A stretch of DNA of 8,870 nucleotides from Bacteroidota bacterium. GTDB lineage: Bacteria; Bacteroidota; Bacteroidia; JACCXN01. Below are positions 1 through 6,425 of the stretch, one piece after another; the stretch's first letter is position 1; each line of letters starts with the position of its first letter. The notes below the pieces were generated by a model. It did not search any database. It had not been told where the DNA came from and saw nothing but the letters and a program-made list of their open reading frames with translations. Location of the stretch: positions 1-8,870 of the forward strand of contig CANHPJ010000048.1 of assembly GCA_947462515.1 (NCBI GenBank). The letters are read 5' to 3'. The translations under genes were made by a program, and so were the position numbers.

Positions 1-34
1 GTTTTTAATTTCAAAGTAATTCCTTTTGATTGAT

Positions 35-72
35 AAAAAGGCCTGACAAAATAATATTTGTCAGGCCTTTTT
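35..72. terminator. Perfect hairpin, probably a bidirectional rho-independent terminator
   Basis: Two 16-nt arms match perfectly as an inverted repeat: AAAAAGGCCTGACAAA at 35-50 and its reverse complement at 57-72, around the 6-nt loop ATAATA. The core GGCCTGAC is GC-rich. The arms end in A-runs on the left and T-runs on the right, so each strand has a U-tract after the stem. It lies 4 nt beyond the stop codon of the minus-strand mini-ORF at 77-190, which it would terminate. It would equally stop plus-strand transcription entering from the left. Confidence 0.9.
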
Positions 73-76
73 GCGT

Positions 77-190
77 TTATAGAATAAAAACCAGTGCCAA
101 AATAAAAACCAGTATAATGATTACGTATTGCCATATGTCAACAAAATAATCCCCGTATTTAGTGTAAAGCTGTTTTAAGAAATCAATCAT
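77..190 (-). CDS. Hypothetical 37-aa single-span membrane mini-protein
   Basis: Reading the minus strand from the ATG at 190-188 to the TAA at 79-77 gives 37 residues starting MIDFLKQLYTKYGDYF. The first 20 or so residues are amphipathic with acidic, basic and aromatic residues. Residues about 23-37 are almost entirely Ile, Leu, Val, Phe and Ala, enough for a short membrane span at the very C-terminus, as in tail-anchored or small regulatory membrane proteins. The perfect terminator at 35-72 begins immediately after the stop codon, which argues that this frame is transcribed. A 13-nt direct repeat (83-95 and 101-113) encodes the LVFI-LALVFI part of the span. I do not recognise the family. No clear promoter was found upstream. 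It could be a chance ORF, but the coincidence of ATG, membrane span, stop and terminator makes a real gene plausible. Confidence 0.5.
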   Translation of the reverse strand: MIDFLKQLYTKYGDYFVDIWQYVIIILVFILALVFIL

Positions 191-552
191 GTCTAAAATC
201 AATAAGTCCAAATTTTAATAAGGCTAAAGTAATAAAATAGTTAATGGGCTGTTTGTTATGCTCAATGTCAAAACCTGAATATTTATTATATTGAGAAAAA
301 GTGTTTTTGGCTAAAATAGAAAGATCCCACTTTTACGAAACATTCATGTAAGGCAGTTCTTTCAGCTGAGAGCTTAATAGGTAAGTAAATAAAAAATCAG
401 TAAAATAACGACAAGAAAATGTCCTTTTCAACGATGCTACAAAGTATAAATGCTGACTATAATTCTAAACCAAAAGGAAGTTTAGAAAATATTTCAATCA
501 AAAAGCGGGCAATGTGGAGTAGAGTTTGGGTTTTGTATTAGGCTATTTTAGT
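191..552. other. Mostly empty AT-rich intergenic stretch
   Basis: Apart from the doubtful 40-codon ORF at 419-541, this stretch holds no convincing gene, RNA or hairpin on either strand. It should contain the promoter of the minus-strand mini-ORF, but no clean TAnnTTTG element is visible in that orientation. The closest, CAAATTTTA at about 199-207 on the plus strand, is off in spacing by one base. Confidence 0.5.
419..541 (+). CDS. Doubtful 40-aa hypothetical ORF
   Basis: An ATG at 419 opens a 40-codon frame ending in TAG at 539-541. The product is polar and basic in its second half, with several Lys, Arg and Trp residues near residues 28-38, and it has no membrane span or signal peptide. 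It converges on the response regulator gene, whose stop codon starts 12 nt further on. No promoter or ribosome-binding site supports it. Small basic ORFs of this size are common in Bacteroidota intergenic DNA, so this may be a real short protein, a remnant of one, or chance. No function is proposed. Confidence 0.22.
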   Translation: MSFSTMLQSINADYNSKPKGSLENISIKKRAMWSRVWVLY

Positions 553-1239
553 TTATTCTATATTTAGTTTATAGCCAACTCCTTTGATAGTTTTAATGTA
601 ATTATCTCCCAGTTTAGATCTAAGTTTTCTTATATGAACATCAATTGTTCTGTTTCCCTCTTCTATTTCTCCCGTCCATATTTGTTTAAAAATTTCATTT
701 CGAAGAAAAACCTTGTTGGGTTTTGTTGCAAGTAAGGCGAGCAACTCAAATTCTTTTTTAGGTAAACTCAAATTCTCATTTCCCTTCGAGAGTTGAAATT
801 TTTCCCTATTTATTTTCAAATCACCTAAATATATTTCTTGACTTGGGATTGCCTTCCCAGCTTGTGTTCTTCGCAAAAGTGCTTTAAGACGATGCTCCAG
901 TATTTTAAGTTTCACCGGTTTAATAATATAATCATCGGCACCTGCGTTAAATGCTGCAATTTGAAGGAAGTCTTCGGATTTGTCGGTGTAAAAGGCAATA
1001 ATTGAATTTGAAAGGTTTTTTATGCTTCTTATTTCAACCGTGAATTCTATGCCGTCCATATCTGTCAAATCAAAATCTACAATTATAATCTCAGGAATAT
1101 CCACCTTACATATTTCAATGGCTTTCTCCGCAGATTCAGATCCGTATATCTTTAAGTCTAGTCTACTTTCAAGAAATTCAATTTCCGATTCGACTTTTTT
1201 CAAGGGATTTGAAACAAAAAGTATTTTAAGTTTGTTCAC
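553..1239 (-). CDS. OmpR/PhoB-family response regulator, degenerate receiver acidic pocket
   Basis: This is a 228-residue two-domain transcription factor. The N-terminal receiver domain (about residues 4-122) has the phospho-acceptor candidate D55 in the DFDLTDMDG stretch, conserved T85, and K107 in a GADDYIIKP motif. The C-terminal winged helix (about residues 134-228) has the usual family pattern, including IDVHIRKLRSKLG and the closing GVGYKL hairpin. The start is GTG at 1239-1237: no in-frame ATG exists before an upstream TAG, and the receiver strand beta1 begins at residue 4. Two features are unusual. The acidic pair that normally binds Mg2+ after beta1 is replaced by S10-N11, and the Pro that usually follows the phospho-acceptor motif is T59. 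Phosphorylation may therefore be weak or absent. No histidine kinase is encoded in the window. The gene diverges from the carbon-uptake genes across 247 nt, so control of them (and of itself) is a reasonable inference, not shown. Confidence 0.93.
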   Translation of the reverse strand: MNKLKILFVSNPLKKVESEIEFLESRLDLKIYGSESAEKAIEICKVDIPEIIIVDFDLTDMDGIEFTVEIRSIKNLSNSIIAFYTDKSEDFLQIAAFNAGADDYIIKPVKLKILEHRLKALLRRTQAGKAIPSQEIYLGDLKINREKFQLSKGNENLSLPKKEFELLALLATKPNKVFLRNEIFKQIWTGEIEEGNRTIDVHIRKLRSKLGDNYIKTIKGVGYKLNIE

Positions 1240-1486
1240 TAATTTGCAGTTTTGTCGAAGCGAAACTAGGATAGTGTTTTAACTCAAAGGTTACCCAATT
1301 GTTAATCTTTCGTTTCTTTATAGTAAATCATATGTTTTGCCATATTGTTAAATTATAAAAATTCAAAGCCCACTTGGATTGATTTTATTTATACTTCCTA
1401 AAAACTATTTTTATTTAAATAACTTTCTATAGCCTCAACAGTTATAATTCAGAGTATTCATTTTTTGTTCTTGACTAAAAATTGCT
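1240..1486. promoter_or_regulatory. Divergent intergenic region between the response regulator and the dab block
   Basis: This 247-nt AT-rich stretch separates the divergent starts of the response regulator and small protein A, so it should carry promoters for both directions. On the plus strand the best Bacteroidota-like -7 element is TATGTTTT at 1331-1338, matching TAnnTTTG at 7 of 8 positions. A poor -33 match, TTTC at 1308-1311, lies 19 nt before it. On the minus strand, TAACCTTTG (complement of 1285-1293) is one base too long. Neither is convincing alone. No riboswitch-like fold or strong hairpin is apparent. Confidence 0.35.
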
Positions 1487-1867
1487 ATGTTTACAAATTA
1501 TATGGGTAAAAAAAACAGATATATAGCGTGTTTTTTTGCACTTGCTGCTATTTTGCAAGTTGCAATTATTGCTTTTTCATCTGTTTTGCAAAAAAACAGT
1601 CAAAACACAAATAATCAGTCAATTATCTCCCTCCATGATTTTGATTGTCTTTATGATGCAGATCTTACTTCTCCTTCCTTCGACTTTCTAGCTGAAATAG
1701 AAGAGTCTTCAGAAAATGAGGATGCTAAGTCTTTATTTTTCTTGCCCATAAAGTTTTCATATGGTTTCATTAACCACGCTAACAATTTAGTTTCTCTAAT
1801 TACCCATTCGCTTCAGTTTTATAGATGCACAGCTATTTTTTTATTTAATAGCGTTTTTCTTATTTGA
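1487..1867 (+). CDS. Small N-anchored exported protein A, unknown function
   Basis: This 126-residue protein has a short basic N-terminus (K8, K9, R11) and a hydrophobic segment at about residues 12-34, which is a signal anchor or uncleaved signal peptide. It continues with a Ser/Asn/Gln-rich linker, an acidic patch at 70-79 (AEIEESSENED region), and a hydrophobic, aromatic C-terminal part (83-126) including FFLP and a final FLFNSVFLI. No catalytic motif or lipobox is visible. A second ATG at 1502 (residue 6), just before the basic residues, is an equally good start. The gene is the first of the plus-strand block, 104 nt before dabA, and resembles in layout small protein B, which precedes the SulP gene. 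I do not recognise a named family. An accessory or envelope role linked to the carbon transporters is only a guess from position. Confidence 0.6.
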   Translation: MFTNYMGKKNRYIACFFALAAILQVAIIAFSSVLQKNSQNTNNQSIISLHDFDCLYDADLTSPSFDFLAEIEESSENEDAKSLFFLPIKFSYGFINHANNLVSLITHSLQFYRCTAIFLFNSVFLI

Positions 1868-1910
1868 TTTCTTCTGGTTTTCTTCAAGAAACTTTTAAAA
1901 TTGTCTGTTA

Positions 1911-1933
1911 TATTTTCTAATTAATTGAAAATA
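1911..1933. repeat. Short inverted repeat upstream of dabA
   Basis: TATTTTC at 1911-1917 and GAAAATA at 1927-1933 are a perfect 7-bp inverted repeat with a 9-nt spacer, 38 nt before the dabA start. It could be an operator half-site pair, but in DNA this AT-rich a match of this length may be chance. It lacks a following T-run, so it is not a terminator. An AGGAG at 1942-1946 just after it is too far (25 nt) from the dabA ATG to act as a normal ribosome-binding site. Confidence 0.25.
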
Positions 1934-1971
1934 AGACATAAAGGAGTTGTTAAATTTATAAGATAATTAAA

Positions 1972-4473
1972 ATGAAATCAGCTAATTCCTCTTTTAATGC
2001 AAAAGAGACCATTCTGGATTTAAAGAAATTCTTACCCGCGCAAGCCCCATTAAAAGATTTTATTTTTCATAATACGCTTAAGGCATTTCAGGATCAGAAA
2101 TTTCATGAAGCGCTTCATGCAGCAAATGAAATATTTGGCTATGAGGTCTATTTACCCTTAAAGGACTTCAGAATGCTTTATGATTCCGGAAAAATAAACA
2201 AACAAATTCTGGAAAAAATTATTGTTGAGCGAAAGGGAGACGATCAGCTGCAGTTATGGTTAAATAAATTAATTAAGGATAATTACAAAATAAAAAATCA
2301 GCCTAGGGTCGGCTTCCTCAGGGAAAAATGGAAAACCGATTTTGGAGTTGATTTGGATGTTCAGGTTCATCCTTTGCTTTTTAGAATCATATGCAGCTTT
2401 CTTGATCAGGGAATATCGATTTGGAATTTTCCGATATGGCATAAAGGTTTTCTTCCTTCAATAAGAGAAATGGAAAGAAAAAGTGGTTCAAGTTTTTTTA
2501 AGACAAAAAGAGCTCGTAATCTGCTGATAAATAATTATTTGGAAATCGAAGATTTGTTGAAGATTTTAGTTGGCGATGAGACCTTGTTCAAACAATATCT
2601 TTTTGATCAGCAGTTTGCGCATCAAGGTTGGTCAGGTATGGTTTCTTTTATTGAAGATAATCCTAATTCCTTGATTGATGAGCGAAGAATAAAATTATAT
2701 GACTTCATTCTCTTTGAGCTTCTGCTTGAGATTGATGCAATTGACTTTCAATATGGCGAAGGTTGGTTGCCCCTGGAAAATAAGGTAATAAATAAACCGC
2801 TTGAGTTATTTTCCCAAATTGAGTATTCTGAACTAAATGAATTGCTTTCCATTTGGCAGGATGCCTACGAATGGACTTATTATGATGAGGTGCTTGCCGG
2901 TATTAACACTCAGCTGCCGGTTAAGACAGAAAACTCAAATGGTAAAAGTTTTCAGGCCTTGTTTTGTATTGATGATAGGGAATGTTCTATAAGAAGATTT
3001 GTTGAACAATTAGATACAGCTTCTGAAACATTTGGTACGCCTGGGTTTTTTAATGTAGAGTTTTTCTATCAGCCTCAAGGAGGTAAGTTTTACACCAAGC
3101 TTTGTCCTGCCCCGGTAACTCCAAAATACCTTATAAAAGAAATAGGTCTTAAATCTATAAAGCCTAAAAAAGATGAACACTTTTTAAAACAAACTCATTC
3201 GCTTTTAAGAGGATGGATAATTTCTCAAACACTTGGTTTTTGGTCGGCATTTAGACTTTTTGTTCAAATTTTCAGACCTTCCATGTCTGCTGCAACGGCC
3301 ACCTCTTTAAAGCATATGGATAAGTTTTCCGAACTTACTATTGAAAATATTAATTCAGATCGTATTGAAAATAATCTTCAAATAGGCTTTACCCACGAAG
3401 AAATGACACAAAGAGTGGAAGGGCTTTTGAAGAGTATTGGCTTGGTAAAAGATTTTGCTCCTATCGTTTACGTCATTGGCCATGGTTCAAGTAGTGTAAA
3501 TAATCCATATTATGCAACTATGGATTGTGGGGCTTGTTCCTGTAGGCCGGGCTCTGTAAATGCAAGGGTGATAAGTTATATGGCCAATCATCCAAAGGTA
3601 AGGGAAGCGTTAAAATCTAGAGGGATTTTTATTCCGGAAGAAACCCAGTTTTTGGGAGGACTTCATGACACTGGACGCGATGAGATGGTTTTTTATGATG
3701 AAAAAAGTCTTTCACCAATAAATCACGAACGTCATGAAAAAAACAAAATCGTGTTTTTAAAATCCCTTGATTATAATGCTAAGGAGAGATCCAGAAGGTT
3801 TGAATCAATAGATACTAAAATTAGTTTAGATAGAATTCATAAAAAGGTTATGGACAGGACTGTATCATTATTTGAACCCCGTCCTGAACTTGATCATGCC
3901 ACCAATGCATTATGTATTGTTGGAAGACGTGAGTTAACAGCGCATTTGTTTTTAGATAGGCGCGCTTTTTTGAATTCATATGATTATAAACTTGATCCTC
4001 AAGGAACTTACCTTTTCAATATTTTAAAGGCTGCGGCTCCTGTATGTGGCGGTATAAATCTCGCTTATTATTTTTCGAGGGTTGACAACAAAAAATTAGG
4101 TGCAGGAACAAAATTGCCACACAATGTAATGGGCTTGTTTGGCGTGGCTAATGGTGCTGATGGTGATTTAAGGCCGGGTATTCCAAACCAGATGATTGAA
4201 ATACATGATCCCCTTAGAATACTTTTTGTTGTTGAGCATTTTCCTGAAGTGGTTCTGGAAACTATTCAAAAGTTTGCCAATACATACGAGTGGTTTATCA
4301 ATGAATGGGTTAACCTTATTGTTGTAAATCCGGATACTCAACAAATGTTTTTGTTTAAAGATGGAAAATATTCCATATATAAACCTTTAAAAAATACGGT
4401 TCCAACTGCTGAAGATATTATGAATGAAATAGAATCTTCTCAAGAAAATTTACCGGTTTTTATACTTAAATAA
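1972..4473 (+). CDS. dabA: DabA-type inorganic carbon transporter subunit (DUF2309)
   Basis: This 833-residue protein matches the usual DabA length. DabA is the beta-carbonic-anhydrase-like, zinc-binding cytoplasmic subunit of the DAB system. With the membrane partner DabB it is thought to hydrate CO2 to bicarbonate in one direction, energised by proton flow. The four residues corresponding to the zinc and active site of characterised DabA are present: C332 and D334 in CIDDRE, H504 in GHGSSS, and C519 in DCGAC. The 15-residue spacing from H504 to C519 is as in the Halothiobacillus protein. Further family hallmarks are the N-terminal LPAQAPLKDFIFHN segment and the C-terminal GAGTKLPHNVMGLFG (710-724), then GDLRPGIPNQM (731 on). 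The active-site loop reads CGACSC, giving an extra cysteine at 524. The ATG at 1972 is used because it starts just before the conserved N-terminus and stops lie upstream in frame. Its TAA overlaps the dabB ATG by one base. It appears intact. Confidence 0.95.
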   Translation: MKSANSSFNAKETILDLKKFLPAQAPLKDFIFHNTLKAFQDQKFHEALHAANEIFGYEVYLPLKDFRMLYDSGKINKQILEKIIVERKGDDQLQLWLNKLIKDNYKIKNQPRVGFLREKWKTDFGVDLDVQVHPLLFRIICSFLDQGISIWNFPIWHKGFLPSIREMERKSGSSFFKTKRARNLLINNYLEIEDLLKILVGDETLFKQYLFDQQFAHQGWSGMVSFIEDNPNSLIDERRIKLYDFILFELLLEIDAIDFQYGEGWLPLENKVINKPLELFSQIEYSELNELLSIWQDAYEWTYYDEVLAGINTQLPVKTENSNGKSFQALFCIDDRECSIRRFVEQLDTASETFGTPGFFNVEFFYQPQGGKFYTKLCPAPVTPKYLIKEIGLKSIKPKKDEHFLKQTHSLLRGWIISQTLGFWSAFRLFVQIFRPSMSAATATSLKHMDKFSELTIENINSDRIENNLQIGFTHEEMTQRVEGLLKSIGLVKDFAPIVYVIGHGSSSVNNPYYATMDCGACSCRPGSVNARVISYMANHPKVREALKSRGIFIPEETQFLGGLHDTGRDEMVFYDEKSLSPINHERHEKNKIVFLKSLDYNAKERSRRFESIDTKISLDRIHKKVMDRTVSLFEPRPELDHATNALCIVGRRELTAHLFLDRRAFLNSYDYKLDPQGTYLFNILKAAAPVCGGINLAYYFSRVDNKKLGAGTKLPHNVMGLFGVANGADGDLRPGIPNQMIEIHDPLRILFVVEHFPEVVLETIQKFANTYEWFINEWVNLIVVNPDTQQMFLFKDGKYSIYKPLKNTVPTAEDIMNEIESSQENLPVFILK

Positions 4474-6347
4474 TGTTAGTTATGAAATCAACGCTTGTGT
4501 TTTTTGTGCTCATACCATTATTGGGTTTTTTAGTAAGTTTAATTATTCCTAAAAAAAAGGAAAATCTGCTCTCCGGAGCGGCTTATATAACCGCTGGTTC
4601 TCATTTGTTATTTGGACTTGCTTATTTATGTTTTTGGCTTTTAAATGGTCATCAGGTAATTGATCTTAAGAGTTTCATCGTGTATGAGTCTGTTGGCTAT
4701 GAATTTTTTATTGATTTTTATTTCGATAAAGTAACCGCTGTTTATCTTTTAGTAGGTTCTTTCTTAACATTTATGGTAACTACCTACAGTAGGTATTATC
4801 TTCATAGAGAAAGAGGTTATAAAAGGTTTTTTAACAGTATTCTATTCTTCTATCTGGGCTATAACATCGTTATTTTTTCTGGTAACCTTGAAACACTATT
4901 TGTTGGCTGGGAAGTGCTCGGTATAGCCTCTTTTTTATTAATTGCCTTCTACAGAGACAGGTATCTTCCTGTTAAAAACGCTTTAAAGGTGTTTTCAGTT
5001 TATCGAATAGCTGACGTAGGTTTAATTCTTGCCATGTGGCTCAGTCATCACTTATGGCACGAAAACATCACCTTTTCTAGGTTAAGTGATATGACTGCGG
5101 TAACCGAGCATCTTCATCATCATTCTTATATAGGGGTATTTATATCTCTTTCAATCTTACTTGCCGCCGCAGCAAAGTCTGCTCAAATGCCTTTTTCATA
5201 TTGGTTGTCACGCGCAATGGAAGGGCCAACACCTTCAAGTGCTATTTTTTATGGTTCTCTTTCAGTTCATTTAGGGGCTTTTCTATTATTAAGAACCTTC
5301 TCCTTTTGGGAATATCAGCCTTCTGTTAGAATCATAATCATAGTATTGGGATTGATGACCAGCATCATAGCCACAGGTATTGCCCGTGTTCAGTCTTCTG
5401 TAAAAAGTCAGATCGCTTATTCGTCAATAGCCCAAATTGGAATTATTTTTATAGAGATAGCATTAGGTTTTGAAAAAATTGCCTTGTTCCATTTCGCCGG
5501 GAATGCTTTTTTGAGGACTTACCAATTGCTCGTTTCTCCATCTATTGTGAGTTACCTTATTAAAGAGCAGTTTTACAATTTTACCCCACGTAGCATCACC
5601 TTTGAAGACACGCTGCCTAGAAAAATGGAGTATTCCTTCTACATGCTCTGCCTCAAAGAATTCAATATGGATAATTTGATGTCCCGTTTTTTATGGAAAC
5701 CTTTAAAAATAATCGGAAGTAAATTAACTTTTTTAACACTTAAGGGAACCCTCTATTTTATTCCAAGCTATTTAATTGGTTTGTATGTTGTTTATAATGA
5801 AAAGCTTATATCGAAAAATGTTTTGGAATGGCTGCCCTATTTGTTTTCAATAATTGCCCTGGGTTTGGTGTTAAAATCTTTTGTGGAACAAAAAGATGCC
5901 AAATTGGCCTGGGTGCTTCTTGTTTTTAACCACTTTTGGTTAGTATTGGCTATTTCATTCAATGAGCATTTCGGATTTGATCACGTCCACTTGTATTTAA
6001 GTGGCGTGCTCTTTTTTGGAGTTTTAGGTTATTTGTCAATTCTAGAGTTGAATTCCCTTGAGAAATTAAATGTGGATTTGATAAAGTATCAGGGATATTC
6101 AAGAAATCACCCAAAGCTGGCCTTTCTGTTTTTGTTCTCTTGTTTGGGAGTTTCATGTTTCCCAATAACACCTTCCTTTATTGGCGTGGATTTAATTTTT
6201 AGCCATGTGCACGAAAATCAGGTTGTTTTGATTGTAATTAGTTCATTTTGTTTTATCCTGACTGGTATTTCCGCTATTAGAATTTATGCTCGTGTTTTCC
6301 TAGGGCCAAATGAAAAATCGGGCTTTATAAATTATAAATCATCTTAA
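4473..6347 (+). CDS. dabB: DabB, NuoL/Mrp-like proton-conducting membrane subunit of the DAB system
   Basis: This 624-residue polytopic membrane protein belongs to the NuoL/MrpA proton-translocating family and is the membrane partner of DabA. The conserved antiporter-type core lies at about residues 80-350. E147 is in the GWEVLG motif (NuoL TM5 Glu), K235 in AAKSAQMPFSYWL (TM7 Lys), H266 in the helix after the GPTPSS motif, K311 in SVKSQIAYSS, and H340 in the HFAGNAFLR helix. After T349 comes about 195 residues with an amphipathic segment and three or four extra hydrophobic spans. The NuoL-like sequence then resumes at RNHPKLAFLFLF (544 on) and FPITPSFIGVDLIF, where the NuoL TM12 lysine position is occupied by V572. 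The start overlaps the dabA stop as TAATG, a typical translational coupling; a second in-frame ATG at 4482 is possible. Gene order dabA-dabB is the reverse of the Halothiobacillus operons. It could be mistaken for complex I subunit L, but no other nuo genes are present and dabA adjacency settles it. Confidence 0.92.
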   Translation: MLVMKSTLVFFVLIPLLGFLVSLIIPKKKENLLSGAAYITAGSHLLFGLAYLCFWLLNGHQVIDLKSFIVYESVGYEFFIDFYFDKVTAVYLLVGSFLTFMVTTYSRYYLHRERGYKRFFNSILFFYLGYNIVIFSGNLETLFVGWEVLGIASFLLIAFYRDRYLPVKNALKVFSVYRIADVGLILAMWLSHHLWHENITFSRLSDMTAVTEHLHHHSYIGVFISLSILLAAAAKSAQMPFSYWLSRAMEGPTPSSAIFYGSLSVHLGAFLLLRTFSFWEYQPSVRIIIIVLGLMTSIIATGIARVQSSVKSQIAYSSIAQIGIIFIEIALGFEKIALFHFAGNAFLRTYQLLVSPSIVSYLIKEQFYNFTPRSITFEDTLPRKMEYSFYMLCLKEFNMDNLMSRFLWKPLKIIGSKLTFLTLKGTLYFIPSYLIGLYVVYNEKLISKNVLEWLPYLFSIIALGLVLKSFVEQKDAKLAWVLLVFNHFWLVLAISFNEHFGFDHVHLYLSGVLFFGVLGYLSILELNSLEKLNVDLIKYQGYSRNHPKLAFLFLFSCLGVSCFPITPSFIGVDLIFSHVHENQVVLIVISSFCFILTGISAIRIYARVFLGPNEKSGFINYKSS

Positions 6348-6362
6348 TCATTTTTTAATTCC

Positions 6363-6374
6363 TAAACCGGTTTA
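6363..6374. promoter_or_regulatory. Perfect 12-bp palindrome, candidate operator
   Basis: TAAACCGGTTTA is a perfect palindrome in the 78-nt gap between dabB and small protein B, 16 nt after the dabB stop and 51 nt before the next ATG. Its GC-centred core stands out from the surrounding AT-rich DNA. It has no loop and no T-run after it, so it is a better candidate for dimeric repressor or activator binding than for a terminator. No second copy was found elsewhere in the window. Confidence 0.35.
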
Positions 6375-6425
6375 TTCACTATAAATTAGACGGAATAAAT
6401 ATAGCTCCGAATTGAAAAATACAAA

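Noticed and set aside
547..572. 10-nt direct repeat TTTAGTTTAT (547-556, 563-572) inside a 6-bp inverted repeat GGCTAT/ATAGCC
   Set aside because: It is AT-rich and overlaps the regulator's last codons; the stem is too short for a terminator and the site is at the 3' end rather than near a promoter.
1022..1282. Plus-strand 86-codon open frame
   Set aside because: It lies antisense to the response regulator, whose domains are unmistakable, and the predicted protein is Ser/Ile-rich with no recognisable features.
1461..1493. TTTTTTG and TATGTTTA as a promoter overlapping the start of small protein A
   Set aside because: The -7 element matches imperfectly and transcription would begin after the first ATG; possible only if translation starts at 1502.
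1876..1898. Possible hairpin TTCTT/AAGAA after small protein A
   Set aside because: The arms leave a loop of one base, so no stable stem can form.
1942..1946. AGGAG as a Shine-Dalgarno sequence for dabA
   Set aside because: It lies 25 nt before the ATG, far beyond normal spacing, and no start codon sits at the right distance from it.
5959..6171. Minus-strand 70-codon open frame
   Set aside because: It is antisense to the well-supported dabB membrane segments and has no promoter or family resemblance.
4473..6347. Annotation as complex I subunit NuoL or an Mrp antiporter subunit
   Set aside because: No other nuo or mrp genes are present, the gene overlaps dabA, and the protein carries the long central insertion.
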